Below the pieces are notes generated by a model. It saw nothing but the letters and a program-made list of their open reading frames with translations, made no database searches and was not told the origin of the DNA. Made by a program: the position numbers and the translations under genes. 64,000 bases of DNA from Owenia fusiformis (Eukaryota; Annelida; Polychaeta; Sabellida; Oweniidae). Location: the NCBI GenBank assembly GCA_903813345.2, contig CAIIXF020000008.1, positions 21,872,822 to 21,936,821 of the forward strand. Direction: 5' to 3'. Below, in pieces: positions 33,272 to 45,134 of the stretch (positions within the stretch are counted from its first letter, which is position 1; the number at the start of each line of letters is the position of its first letter).

Positions 33272-33483
33272 GGATTGGCTCCCAGAATGCAACATGACAC
33301 GTGTTAGCTGTCACGAGCACAGGCACAGGAAGATTTAACCCCCCCCCCCAGTCACTGTATAGCTAATATAAAAAAAATACCTAATACATAGTGAGTGGGA
33401 GGGGGATGAACTCTTGACTTGTTCCCTTGTCTGTGGTCACGAGTAAATAAGGTTACCTGATGTTGCATTCTGGGAGTCAATCC
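33272..33483. mobile_element. Short palindromic MITE
   Basis: GGATTGGCTCCCAGAATGCA near 33272 and TGCATTCTGGGAGTCAATCC at the right end pair. The same GTTGCATTCTGGGAGCCAATCC segment recurs in the MITE at 57258-57492. Confidence 0.6.
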
Positions 33484-33657
33484 TCCCCTTGGATCACAAA
33501 CATGGCGATTCATGAAAACATTCGCTCGATTTGGTAGCGATTTATCCATCATTTGCAGGTATGAAGCTTTGGATTCATTTATTGTGCTACTTAAAGTGAA
33601 TGGGAATTATTTTTCTACCGCTTGGAAGAGTTTGAGACACGAAACTTAGAATTTAAA

Positions 33658-35706
33658 CTCTGTTAAGCATGATAAAAGGCAAGAAGTTTAGTTAGAAATA
33701 AAAGAGTTATCTCATGAATGGGACCCTTACATGGCTCCTAAAAGGTAGAAGACACTAAATGGTGTGACACTATAAGCTGAATTTTGTCCACATAGAGCAT
33801 GTGCACAATACTAAAGACATGTAAAATTGAACTGTCAAAAGAACTGAAATATACTTACCAGCTCGCCTCTTCCGGAAGTTATGATACGTTATGGTGTAAC
33901 TACGGTAATTAATTTTAAAATATTGAAAAAATCACAAAATACAAGTTCTGAGGTATATATCGCCATTTTAAGCGAATTAGCCCATACTATGACTATATAT
34001 TCGCACCCCCATATACAGATATATATAAACTTCATCTTCACAATAAATTGAGATTCTTTCAAATTTCCATTTTTTGAGATAAGTGCCATTTTCTTACAAT
34101 TCAAGCCGTAAAAATAGTTGGAAAGTGCTTCCCAGTTGAGGTTAATGGCTTTTATACTTACATTAATGTATGGAGCACTTAAAATGTACTTAGAATCGTA
34201 TAAATAGCTCTATTCTGTGAGATTTATTTTTGTTTTTATTTTTACATTTTTCTCACCTCATAATTGAAGAGCTCCGCTGTTGATTTACATTCAGTTACAC
34301 GTATTTCCTTGAAAATTCGCCATGATTGGAACAAATGATGGTTGGTTTATGTTATATTCATTTAGTTTGTATTTGAATCTAGCTACTTAAACACAAAACA
34401 TGTCTTCATGTTATGCTAAAGAGCAAATATCGCGAATTCTAGGTGAAGCCAATTATTTTGCACAAGTCATATCCTGATTGCATCATAGTTACTTTGTACT
34501 AGTCACATCCTGATTGCATCAGCCAATTCACGTGATTTACAGTTTACACATGGTTTCAATATACATGTTATACTACTTCCGGGTAGGGTAGTGTTTTTTA
34601 TACTTTAAAAACGAAGCCATTTCGATCAGTTTTTATAACCCTTGGTAGAACTGAGAGGTATTACAATACATATTTAAATTAATACACATGAGTGTATTTG
34701 ATGAACTCTCAAAAAATAAAACCCACAATAATATCTTTTTTATTCACAATTTCATGTCATTGTTTCAAACAAGTCGCCTCTTTCTCTCTTTTCTTTATTT
34801 TTGTCAACAGTCAAAATCGGAATTTAAAACTTGGTTTCTTTACAAGCTCTGCTTCTGTAAATACTAAATAACATGAAAAATGTTAAACCTTACATCCTAC
34901 ACTTATTTGATATGAAATAGGCGATCATTGATATCATTTTTGTGCTGTTAAGTGTGGATCTTTTAATTTTTTAGTCAAACTTGATCGCTGATCTCTGTCG
35001 ATCGGTGACGTCACACATTATGTATGCACGCATGGGCAGTACAATACATGAGGCAATATGGCGTCTTAGGCCTATACATGAGCCAGAATGGAGGTCTGCA
35101 AGTTGAAATGAATATGTTTGTTTATGCATCAATCGATCACACATATAATCCAGACAATCTTTCAAATCATATACTTAACATTGTAATGGATTTATTTATT
35201 TTGTGAGCTAACGTTCCCTTTAATTTTCATTGGTGAAGCAATGATTTTACCTAAAATGAGTCCCTGTCTTTGCATAGTGATATTTAAAAATCGAGAAGCA
35301 AAACCTATGTTGAATATACTGTGTATTGATGAAGTTTATATATAGCCTAGGGGAACTCAAAAATATTGTTATTATATCGGCAAATTCGCTCGAAAATGGT
35401 TGTACACCCTAGAAATTGAATGTTGTTGATTTTTTCAATATTTTAAAATTAATTACCGTAGTTACACCATAACGTATCACAACTTCCGGAAGAGGCGAGC
35501 TGGTAAGTATATTTCAGTTCTTTTGACAGTTCAATTTTACATGTCTTTAGTATTGTGCACATGCTCTATGTGGACAAAATTCAGCTTATGGTGTCACACC
35601 ATTTAGTGTCTTCTACCTTTTAGGAGCCATGTAAGGGTCCCATTCATGAGATAACTCTTTTATTTCTAACTAAACTTCTTGCCTTTTATCATGCTTAACA
35701 GAGTAT
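33658..35706. mobile_element. 2-kb element with ~240-bp inverted repeats
   Basis: The left arm (33658-33900) and right arm (35440-35706) are nearly identical inverted copies. They include CTCTGTTAAGCATGATAAAA, ATGAATGGGACCCTTACATG, CCAGCTCGCCTCTTCCGGAA and CCATAACGTATC. Short weaker matches (TATATAAACTTCATC) continue inward. About 1.4 kb of interior holds no recognisable transposase; frames at 33889-34104 and 34971-35206 have no domain. Confidence 0.7.
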
Positions 35707-36124
35707 AGCACAGTCAGAGAGAATGTTTCTGGCGAAATTCTGGGTATAAATATAGTTCCAGGGCAATTCGAAGAACGTATTAGATGTCCGTGGAATTTAG
35801 CTCATTGTGACAACTTTTGAGGGTGGTTGAGATTTATTTTTGTTCCCCACTTTTTTTAGACAGTGTAATGACTAATGACACTTTCCTTAAAAAAGCAAGC
35901 AAATACATCTCTTCTGCGGGTGGGGGGGGGGGGGCAAAATTCCATAAAGGCCCAAAAAGGACTTGATCCCCCCGGGCCTGTTACCGCACCCTTTATTATT
36001 TTGTATCAGCACTACAGTACCACTTATTTGAAAGTAACAAAGCATGTATACTACGCTTACTCACGTCGAGAGCTACCATGTTAGATTTTGAAAGATACTT
36101 TCAAAATCTAAGTAGCTCTCGACG

Positions 36125-37330
36125 GGAGTAATACTACGCTACTACGCTGGTGTGGTCAGGCTAGGAGCATACTACACTTACGCTACTACGCTGGGACTAG
36201 GGTCAGGCTAGGAGCATACTACACTTACTATGCTACTACACTGGGTGTAGGCTCAGGCTATGCATACTACACTTACATGTACTATGTATACTACGCTGGG
36301 GGTGGGGTCAGGCTATGAGCATACTACGTATACTACGTTACTACGCTGGGGTAGGGTCAGGCTAGGAGCATACTACACTTACTACGTATACTACGCTACT
36401 ACGCTGGGGTGGGGTCAGGCTATGAGCATACTAAACTTACTACGTATACTACGCTGGGTCGGGGTCAGGCCCGGGGGGTGCACTATATATAAACCTTGAC
36501 AGGGATCCTCGGCGCATGTGGGGTACCTTTTTCAACGTGTGGTATGGCAATGGACCCATATTTCAGGATTTGGTATAGGAATGCCCGGAAATTTCTGACT
36601 TCTGAGGTATGGCAATGGTCGGACTTTTGCTCTTCTGGTATGAGAATGGTCGTTTTAGATACGTTACCTAACATTCGTGGTATGGCATTGGTCCAGTAGT
36701 TGCAAATTTGAAGTTGTTTTGGATCGTTTCCCGAAGTATCTTCTTTTCCAGGTCCTTCTTCAACTTTTGAATGGTATGGCATTGGTCCTACGTTTTGATA
36801 TTTGGTATGGCATTGGTCCCATAATAGGACATTTGGTATGGCATTGGTCCTATATTTGGACATTTGGTATGGCCTTTGGGCGTTATTTTGGTTGGTATGG
36901 GAACATATTGAAATTTGACAGATTGGTATGGGAACATATTGAAATTTGACAGATTGGTATGGGAACATATTGATATTTGAGGCTTCAGCCTAGGACCCCC
37001 GTCGAGTTTTATATACAGTGAACCCCCCGGGGGGTCAGGCTAGGAGCACACTACACTTACTACACTTACTACGCATACTACACTACTACATTGGGGGTAG
37101 GCTCAGGCTATAAGCATACTACACTTACTACATATACTATGCTACTACGCTGGGGTGGGGTCAGGCTAGGAGCATACTACACTTACTACGCATACTACGT
37201 ATACTACGCTACTACGCTGGGGTGGGGTCAGGCTAGGAGCATACTACACTTACTACGTATACTACACTGCTACGCTGGGGGTGGGGTCAAGCTATGAGTA
37301 ACTACACTTACTACGTATACTACGCTACTA
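36125..37330. repeat. Irregular ~50-bp satellite (TACTACG / GGGTCAGGCTA)
   Basis: GGTCAGGCTAGGAGCATACT recurs about every 47-58 bp, each time followed by runs of TACTACG, TACACTTACTACG and CTACGCTGGGG. The array is interrupted by a 560-bp insert (36471-37030). Frames at 36260-36499 and 37091-37297 are translations of the satellite. Confidence 0.85.
36471..37030. mobile_element. MITE-like insert with GGTATGGCATTGGTCC minisatellite
   Basis: The ends CCGGGGGGTGCACTATATAT and the complement of ATATACAGTGAACCCCCCGG are inverted, about 25 bp. Inside, GGTATGGCATTGGTCC or close variants occur many times. The long frame on the - strand (36483-36968) is only this repeat. It is embedded in the satellite at 36125-37330. 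Confidence 0.65.
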
Positions 37331-37941
37331 CTAAAGTAATAGAGCGATTTTGTTCATATTTGATATATGAATACTCATTTGCATTGCATACTGTCTCATG
37401 ACATTTTGGGTAGAAGTACAAGTACATGTGTGCGATTTTTTAAAAGTTTTGTAGGTGGCTACTTAAAAGCATATTACTTCTTCTGATGACAACATGGCTC
37501 ATGAGCAACCATTTTGAAAGTGGCCTTTCTTACATGTGTTGTTTTATGATATTTGCTATATATTTCGTTTGTAAAAATGCCAGCCATTTCTGTTCAATGG
37601 AATTCACTACCTTTTGGCATTGCTGTTGTATTGGTTGATTTTGCGCATCCGCAAAGCATACAATTGGTACTTACCGATTTTTAGCGAAGCCTTTAAAAAT
37701 AAATGTAGCATATCATTCTAAAAACTTTAAAAAATCACTGACACATTTCAGATCGTTTGTTGATGTTTGAGAATATGTCGGCTCCCATTGATTACCTGAA
37801 GAGAATATTTATAAATAAACACAGATGCCATCTTTATTTTAAAATTATTTCTATCGACCTTTGCCTATGTATTTCACCTATTACTCGGGCACTCTTACCA
37901 ACCATTTTTCAATGCCAGGGAAGTACCTTCACTGTATATCA

Positions 37942-38037
37942 GGTGTCTCAAAAAATGTACCCAAAAGTATATCAACAGCACAGATAAACCAATTAATATT
38001 TTCAGACATTTTTTACATGATCATGTAGTCAAAACTT
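37942..38037. mobile_element. Mariner terminal fragment left of the Polinton
   Basis: GGTGTCTCAAAAAATGTACC and about 95 following bases match, in reverse complement, 47900-47998 to the right of the Polinton (GGTACATTTTTTTGAGACACC-type end). The terminus resembles those of mariner elements. Confidence 0.6.
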
Positions 38038-38690
38038 ATCGCATCCTACGACCCCTTTAGATTGTGGTCGTAGGCCCGTTTCATTCGTAAGCCTGTCTTT
38101 CTACAATGTCGGAGAATGAACTACGCATTGCGCTATTAAATGACCTACCTCGATACATTCCAGAGTATTTTAAAATTCTTTTTATGTTGTTAGATCGCCA
38201 ATTGTATGGGTTTATCGTCAGAACGAAGAGATTTTAGTTTTTACATCGGAAATATCTCAGCAATTTTCAAAATATCGGAAGGGGAATTCCCCAGGGATTT
38301 CCCTTATGACTGGTGCATGCCGGGAACTGAATGGAGGAAAGTAGTTGTCAAAAGGAGAGAACTGACCCACCCCTATTACATAACCCTTTTGTTTTACTGT
38401 ATAGTTCTATGAGGCGGTACCTTCTCATCCTATAGAGGTCTATGGGGTGGTGCCTGTATGGCCTGTATAACTCTATGGGGTGGTGCTCGCCTGTACAAAT
38501 CAATGGGGTGGTGCCAGCCTGTATAACTCTATGGGGTGGTGCTCGCCTGTACAAATCAATGGGGTGGTGCCAGCCTGTATAACTCTATGGGGTGGTGCTC
38601 GCCTGTATAAATCAATGGGGTGGTGCCAGCCTGTATAACTCTATGGGGTGGTGCTCGCCTGTACAAACCAATGGGGTGGTGCCCATCATG
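38038..38690. repeat. Polinton left terminal inverted repeat
   Basis: It pairs with 46512-47087 through GTCGTAGGCCCG, ACAATGTCGGAGAATGAACT, GACCTACCTCGATACATTCC and AGAGAACTGACCCACCCCTA. The inner 280 bp (38410-38690) is a tandem repeat of about 28 bp half-units, GGGGTGGTGCTCGCCTGTA alternating with GGGGTGGTGCCAGCCTGTA. Confidence 0.85.
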
Positions 38691-39107
38691 CAACAAAACC
38701 CTTTAACTTTATAAAAAACCAAAGAAACATAATGAGACCATTGCCAGGCTCGAACTCGCAACCTTCCGCTCAACAGCCAGACGCGTTATCCATTAGGCCA
38801 CTGCTACCAACTGACAATAACCGTGTAAATTGTAGTAGTAATACGTTAAGTAAAGACACGTGACTCAAACCTCCACGTGAGTCAGACGATCAGCTGCTGA
38901 TATGTTGTTCAAACACAAGCCTGAAGGCTTCGACCGTTAATACTTAATTCACTTATCTATCGATCATGAATGTTTATTACATGTACACTTTATAATATAC
39001 TAATACAGTAACCTCAGCATTTACGAAATATTGATCTAGTCTACATCCGCTAAGATGGATTGTATTTTCCAATATTATCCTCTTTCAAACATAGTTTTAT
39101 ATTTGAA
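38691..39107. other. Polinton interior before first frame; tRNA-like segment
   Basis: Apart from the tRNA-like segment at 38736-38807, I see nothing in this stretch. It is unique to the left side of the element and absent inside the right repeat. Confidence 0.4.
38736..38807 (-). pseudogene. tRNA-like sequence, degenerate
   Basis: On the - strand it reads TGGCCTAATGGATAACGCG (A-box-like D arm) and GCGAGTTCGAGCC (B-box-like T arm), spaced as in an Arg-type tRNA. The anticodon-arm loop would be CTGTTGA. The D, anticodon and T stems each have one mismatch, and the acceptor stem does not pair. It is best read as a tRNA pseudogene or tRNA-derived repeat. Confidence 0.4.
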
Positions 39108-39364
39108 ATGGATTATTTATGTGATGATGCCAGAATGTTTATGAACATACCACAACATGGTAAGTATCAATTTAACACATATGGTTTAAGAGAAAGTAAT
39201 AAAATACTTGATTATTTCATGATTTTATATTTTAAATTTAAATCGCTCATGTTTAATCTATCTGCTCTCATGATATACTTGTAAATGTCTAAATGTGAGT
39301 TATTTCAGAGTGTTATTTAGAACAAGGACCTCCTATATTCCACTATGCTGATACATTTGTTTAA
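39108..39364 (+). CDS. Possible two-exon 35-residue Polinton frame
   Basis: ATG at 39108 opens MDYLCDDARMFMNIPQH, running into a perfect donor (GTAAGT at 39160). A TTTCAG acceptor at 39303-39308 continues the frame for 18 codons to a TAA at 39362-39364. I do not recognise the product. It could be a small Polinton gene, the 5' exon of something longer, or chance. It is on the same strand as the polymerase. Confidence 0.25.
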
Positions 39365-39893
39365 CCACACTGTTGTTTCAAAAGCAAGTACCAAAATCCA
39401 TACATTCTTTATTTTAACATCACTATCAATAGTAAAATTAAGCTTACAATTAATAATTAATATTTATTAAAGAAGCAAATATTTTTTCAAAATAAGCATA
39501 TCAAATTTGATATAAAACAATACCTTTTTGTTATATAATTGTTACGACCTTTCAAAAAGAGTCTACAATTAAGTGAACCTAGGAATTATATTAACATTTA
39601 GATATGAAAAAACAATTTTTTCCAGCTTTAAGACTAATATAGTGTCATTGTGATCATAATACCTTTGTCTTCATCTAGTTAACATCTTAATGAAGTTTTC
39701 AGTCTGTGGTACTAAACAACCTTGATTGAACACATTTAGGAGTAGCAGAGAAGGACCTATAAAAATAACTTCAGCAACAAGATTTTCATTCTAACTTAAA
39801 GTCGGAACCAGCTACATTTGAAGCTCTCAACAGCGGACAATTGGATTTATCAAAAGGCAAACTAGAATAATCTATATAAAATACACTCTAATC
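39365..39893. other. Polinton spacer upstream of polymerase
   Basis: AT-rich sequence without a supported frame. It presumably holds the promoter of the polymerase gene, but no clear core element stands out. Confidence 0.4.
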
Positions 39894-42800
39894 ATGCCGG
39901 CTATACACACAACATACGATTGTCATTGTGGGAAACAGTTCAAACACGCCAAAAGTTTAACTAGACATAAACGTGTGGAGCATCAATTCCAATCAAACAC
40001 ACATCAGTGTCACTGTGGGGAGATATTTAAACGAAAAGATACATTGAAACGACACGAACGACTCCATGAAGCTCCAAGTTATAAATGCAGTCAATGTAGT
40101 GAAGCATTTTATAGAAAGGATAAACTAATGGCTCACCAGAGATGGCATCCAGTACAGATGGGATATGGCCCTGGTAGTTCTACACCATCTGCTCCTGATC
40201 AAACAACAGGTTTTACAGTTAATACCCAGGATTTATCAAATGATCAATCTAAACAAACATCATCAATGAGTCAAGAGGAACATGTACGATCTCAAGGTCA
40301 ACCATCTTCAGATACTGATCCACAATTGGCCAATATTGAACCCGAAGCAATGTCATCCACTGACTCTGATGAGGGAGATTGTGATTTTGAAGATGAGAAT
40401 GCATTAAATGGATCTCTGAAAAAAGTAACATTAAAGGCACAAGGATTATCAAAATTTGATCCATTACGATTATTCAAAGAGAGAGAAGCAAAAGTGAAAG
40501 GTGTTCTTCTCAAACAAATGAAAAAGAAAGGGGGTATCAAATGGTACTGTAGTATAAATGTACAATTTAAGAAAGATAAAAAAGAAGAAACAGAAATTGC
40601 ACGACCACACTTTAGGGGGAGATGTCACATTGCAATGAAGTCTGTTGATCTAAATGAGGCTTGGCAGGAAACAGTTAAAAAAATCTATGATTCCTTTATC
40701 AAATACCAACGCGAAGGAAGTGCCTGGATATTAGATCATGTCATCAGCATAACCATTCATATGGTCAAGTGGAAACCTATCAGAGGATCTAGTTACATAC
40801 CGACTCCATCTAAGCTGAGGAATAAAAAAGCTGTAATAAATGTGAGAAACAAAGACAAGCGATGTTTTGTCTGGGCAGTTCTATCGGCTCTATATCCCAC
40901 TAAAAAGCATTCTGATAGGGTTGCAAAATATAAAAAATACGAGTCTTCCCTCAATATGGAGGGCATAGGATACCCTGTGAAGTTGACAGATATTGGACGT
41001 TTTGAACAAAACAATGATATTTCAATCAATGTTTTCGGATTTGATAACGAGGTATTTCCATTACATATCTCTGATAAAAAACGAGATCAACACGTGAATC
41101 TTCTTCTTGTCTCCAATCAGAGAGCATCACATTATTGTTGGATTAAGGACATGAGTCGTTTATTAAGCCACACAACAGCACACAATGGGAAACGTCATTT
41201 CTGTGACTATTGCCTTCATGGGTTTAAGAGAGCAGATTTATTGGAGCAACATATCGGAAATTGTAAGCTATATGGTCCTCAGAAAATAGAGATGCCAAAG
41301 GAAGAGGACAAATGGCTACATTATAAAGATGTCAGCAAACAACTAAAAGTGCCATGGATAGTGTATGCTGACTTTGAAGCAGCAACTGAAAAGGTACAAG
41401 GCTGCCAGCCAGATCCCAGCCATTCCAATACTCAAAAGATGACTCAACACACACCATCGGGGTTTGCCTATAAGGTTGTTGGACCTACTGAAGAATTAAC
41501 CAAATCAACAGTTGTCTATAGTGGTGACAATGTTACAGACACCTTCATCCAGCACATGGTAAAGGTGCAAGACAGGGTGGATCTATGGTACAAACATGAA
41601 CAAAAACCACTAAATATGCAACCTGAAGATTGGGATGTCTTCAACAAGGCTGTAAACTGTCACATTTGTGAGAAGCCCATGGGCGATGATAGAGTGAGGG
41701 ACCACGATCATGTAACAGGTAAACCAGCAAATTATAAAATAATGATGTTTTTGAAATGTATAATAACAGTATCAATGCTTCTATTTAATAATTCACCATA
41801 TGATCTCAAACAGAATATATATTTTTAAATCTATTTATAGGTTTATTCCGAGGTGCAGCCCACAATGCGTGCAATGTAAATTTCCAATTCAGAGGCAAAA
41901 TCCCTGTTGTGTTCCACAATCTTAAGGTATACATGAGAATTTAAAAATAATGTTGCATATATTTTGCTATACATGGTATTTTGATATTAATACACTATTT
42001 TAACACAGATATCTAAGTATCATAGCATCAACTAGTCATGTATAATTTAATACATGTTCCAATCTTAACTCGAGCCCCATTTCCTATTTACAGAATTATG
42101 ATGCCCATCTCATCATGCAGTCTATAGGCCTTTATCAGCATGGGAAACTGAAGGTGATTCCAACGAATATGGAACAATACATTTCATTCTCAATGGGATC
42201 TATGGACTTCATAGACTCGTTTCAGTTCTTAGGCACATCTCTAGAGAAACTGACCAGTAATCTGCTAATAGAAGGCAAAGAAAAGTTTCAACATATGATG
42301 TCTGAATATCATGATACAAACGAAAGTGATTTGCTTCTTAGGAAAGGCGTATTTCCTTATTCATGGTTTGACAGCACCCAGAAATTTGATCAACTCGAAC
42401 TACCATCTCAAAACGAATTTTACAATGATTTAACAGAAGAACAATTATGTGATGCGGATTATGAACATGCACAAAATGTGTGGAATACCTTTAAGATGAA
42501 AACATTTGAAGATTACCACAATCTCTATCTCAAAACAGATGTCCTTCTGTTGACTGATATATTTGAAAGCTTCAGGAGACTTTCAATGGAGATGTATTCA
42601 TTAGATGCAGCTCATTTTTACACAGCCCCGGGGTTGTCTTGGTCTGCTGCTCTGAAGTATACAGGTGTTAGATTGGAATTACTAACTGATCCAGATATGC
42701 ACCTTTTCATAGAATCAGGCTTAAGGGGTGGCATATCTATGATCTCACATCGTTACGCTAATGCCAATAATCCACATCTCCCGAGTTATGATCCTACGCA

Positions 42801-44133
42801 ACCTACTTCATACATTTCATATCTAGATGCTAATAACTTATATGGATGGGCAATGAGCAATCCACTACCAACACATGGATTCCGATGGCTTGATGATAGG
42901 GAAGTAGAATCATTAGATATCAACCATATTGCCGAGGATGCAGATGAAGGATATACGAAGTACGTCCTACATTATAGGAACCTACAGCAATACTTAAAAT
43001 ATGGGCTTAAAGTTACCAAGATGCATCGTGTGATGACCTTTTATCAATCAAGATGGCTTAAACCTTATATTGATTTGAATACCAACAGAAGGAAGATGGC
43101 TAAGAGTGCATTTGAGAAGGACTTCTTTAAGCTCATGAACAATAGGTAAGCAATTCAATTGAAGGATGTCATTACTAATATTCATGTGTTAAAGTGTAGA
43201 CAACATCGTTAAATATACTCTTTCGAACCTTATAACAAATATGATATGATATGTTGCTTTTGATTGTAGTGTCTTCGGCAAAACGATGGAAAACCTGAGG
43301 AAACGCCGTGATATCCAGCTTGTCCACAAGGAATTAAGAATGTTGAAGTTGGCATGTAAACCATCATTTCATGCATTCAGCATTTTCACAGAAGACTTGG
43401 CGGCAGTAGAGTTGAGGAAGACGAAATTATACCTCAATCGTCCAATATATTGTGGGTTCTCCATACTAGACATAAGCAAGACATTGATGTACGAGTTCCA
43501 TTATGCTCATATTGTGCCCAAATATGGATCCAATGCCAGGCTTCTTTTCACAGATACTGACAGGTATTGTATTGATTTGAATATCTTCAAAATTGTTGAA
43601 ATCAAGCAATTTAATTAGTGAAATCTTAACGAGACTATTTTTCATTATTTTATATTATTTATATTTTTAGTTTGTGTTACCACATCCAAACAGGAGACAT
43701 TTATGATGACATGAGTAAGGACCTACATTTATATGATACATCCGATTTCCCTAAAGACCACCATTTGCATTCCATGTGCAACAAGAAAGTGATCGGCAAG
43801 TTTAAGGATGAAACGGCTGGTGTACCCCCATCTGAATTTGTAGGACTGAAGCCCAAGATGTACTCATTGTTAGTCGATGGCGAAGCCAAGAAAACGGCAA
43901 AAGGTGTGTCTAAATGTGTCGTGAAAAACACTATCACACACAATGACTATAGGGGCGCAGTGTTGAACAATCAGCTAATGATGTCTAGCATGAAACAGTT
44001 TCGGTCAATCAAACACGAAATCTTCATGATAGGCATCAACAAAATCAGTCTGAATCCCTACGACGACAAGAGATACGTACTCGATGATGGTATCACAACC
44101 TTGGCTCATGGTCATTACAAAATAAAAAGGTAA
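39894..44133 (+). CDS. polB: Polinton family B DNA polymerase, five exons
   Basis: Exons 39894-41718, 41841-41926, 42094-43145, 43270-43563 and 43671-44133 join in frame by GT-AG introns to about 1,239 codons. The N-terminus has three C2H2-type fingers (residues about 8-85; the first two use CxC), then a charged linker. Further Cys/His clusters follow at HFCDYCLHGF and at CHICEKPMG. Exonuclease motif YADFEA lies near residue 490. Polymerase motif A is YLDANNLYGWAM, motif B is KLMNN + SVFGKT (split by intron 3), motif C is TDTDS (split by intron 4). The reading ends LAHGHYKIKR; its TAA overlaps a GTAAGT, so a further exon is possible. It is a protein-primed-type replicative polymerase for the element, with no stop or frameshift inside the exons. 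The four introns are unusual for a virus-like gene. Confidence 0.85.
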
Positions 44134-44424
44134 GTATGATGTTTATTGTCTATCTAATCAACTCATATCCTCTCCAACCCTCAACCCACATTCCTCCTTA
44201 TCTACCTCTTAGTCCTCCCTAATTCCTCCCTCCCGACCTCCACCCCCCTCCCAACTCCCCTTATCCTCCCTTTCCTCTCCAAATGATTCGATTCATTATC
44301 CTCCTTGGAGTACCCAAACTTCTAAATTGTTAGCCAATCAGATTGCATTTAATAAAATAGATACTTTCAACCTAATCTACTTCTTAATTTACTTTATTTC
44401 GAAAAGTTTGTTTCAAGAGGCAAT
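44134..44424. other. Spacer between polymerase and ATPase
   Basis: Pyrimidine-rich on the + strand (CCTCCCTCCC and CTCCACCCCC runs near 44220). It could be an intron if the GTAAGT at the polymerase end is used. No frame is supported. Confidence 0.4.
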
Positions 44425-44872
44425 ATGTCTCATTGTTCTGAATGTAAAATGAGCTTTACCAGACGGGATAATCCTCATACTAGAAAATACCATAATAGTA
44501 TTGATAACTTAGGTGACTCGAGTTTGATATTGCAGCATCCATTTACAATGATAGCAGGTATATTTATGATACATTATCATTGAGAAAATAATAGACTGAC
44601 ACCAATAATCATAAATTTATAGTTTATATTCTCTACTTTCAGCGGGGCCGACGTCATCGGGCAAAACATGGATGGTTAGACATCTTATTAGGAATGCTCA
44701 ACATCTTATAAACCCATCTCCTAGAAGAATCATTTGGTGCTATGGTCAGTGGCAATCAGTGTACGAAGAAATGAAAAACATCACAAATATAGAATTTGTG
44801 AAAGGTATACGCGATGAGTTGGATGACCCTACATACTTAGATATCGAGATGCATTCCACAAATATGTTGTAG
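44425..44872 (+). pseudogene. Polinton packaging-type ATPase, truncated, two exons
   Basis: Exon 44425-44557 encodes an N-terminal Cys2-His2-like finger (CSECKMSF then H..RKYH) and QHPFTMIAG. It is followed by a GTATAT donor, a TTTCAG acceptor at 44637-44642 and exon 44643-44872. Together they give the Walker A loop AGPTSSGKTW, as in FtsK/HerA-type (A32-like) ATPases of Polintons. The frame ends about 65 codons later at TAG, before any Walker B (DD) motif or the expected second half of the domain, so the enzyme is probably non-functional. Confidence 0.65.
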
Positions 44873-44886
44873 ACACTATAGACAAT

Positions 44887-45075
44887 ATGATAAGAAGAAG
44901 TGTTTCTAGAAATCGTGCCATTAGAATCACACTTTTTAAAAACAATCACAAATTTAACGAGCTCTTCCTCGATGACACAGACCAGGAGGAAAGTAGCTCC
45001 GAAGAAGAAGAGAGTGAATCTGAAAACGAGGCTGTTGAATCTGAAAACGAGGTTGTTGAATCGGACAGTGAGTGA
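44887..45075 (+). pseudogene. Acidic C-terminal remnant, possibly of the ATPase
   Basis: A 62-codon frame with ITLFKNNHKFNELFLDDTDQ followed by a Ser/Glu-rich tail. The position directly after the truncated ATPase and the LFKN block suggest it is the end of that protein, separated by an internal deletion. The evidence is positional and weak. Confidence 0.35.
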
Positions 45076-45134
45076 TAAATATTAACGATTTCAAAAGAGA
45101 TCATCATTCGCGAGTTAGATATTTATGGTATAAG

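Noticed and set aside
36483-36968. 161-codon - strand frame
   Set aside because: It is a translation of the GGTATGGCATTGGTCC minisatellite inside a mobile element.
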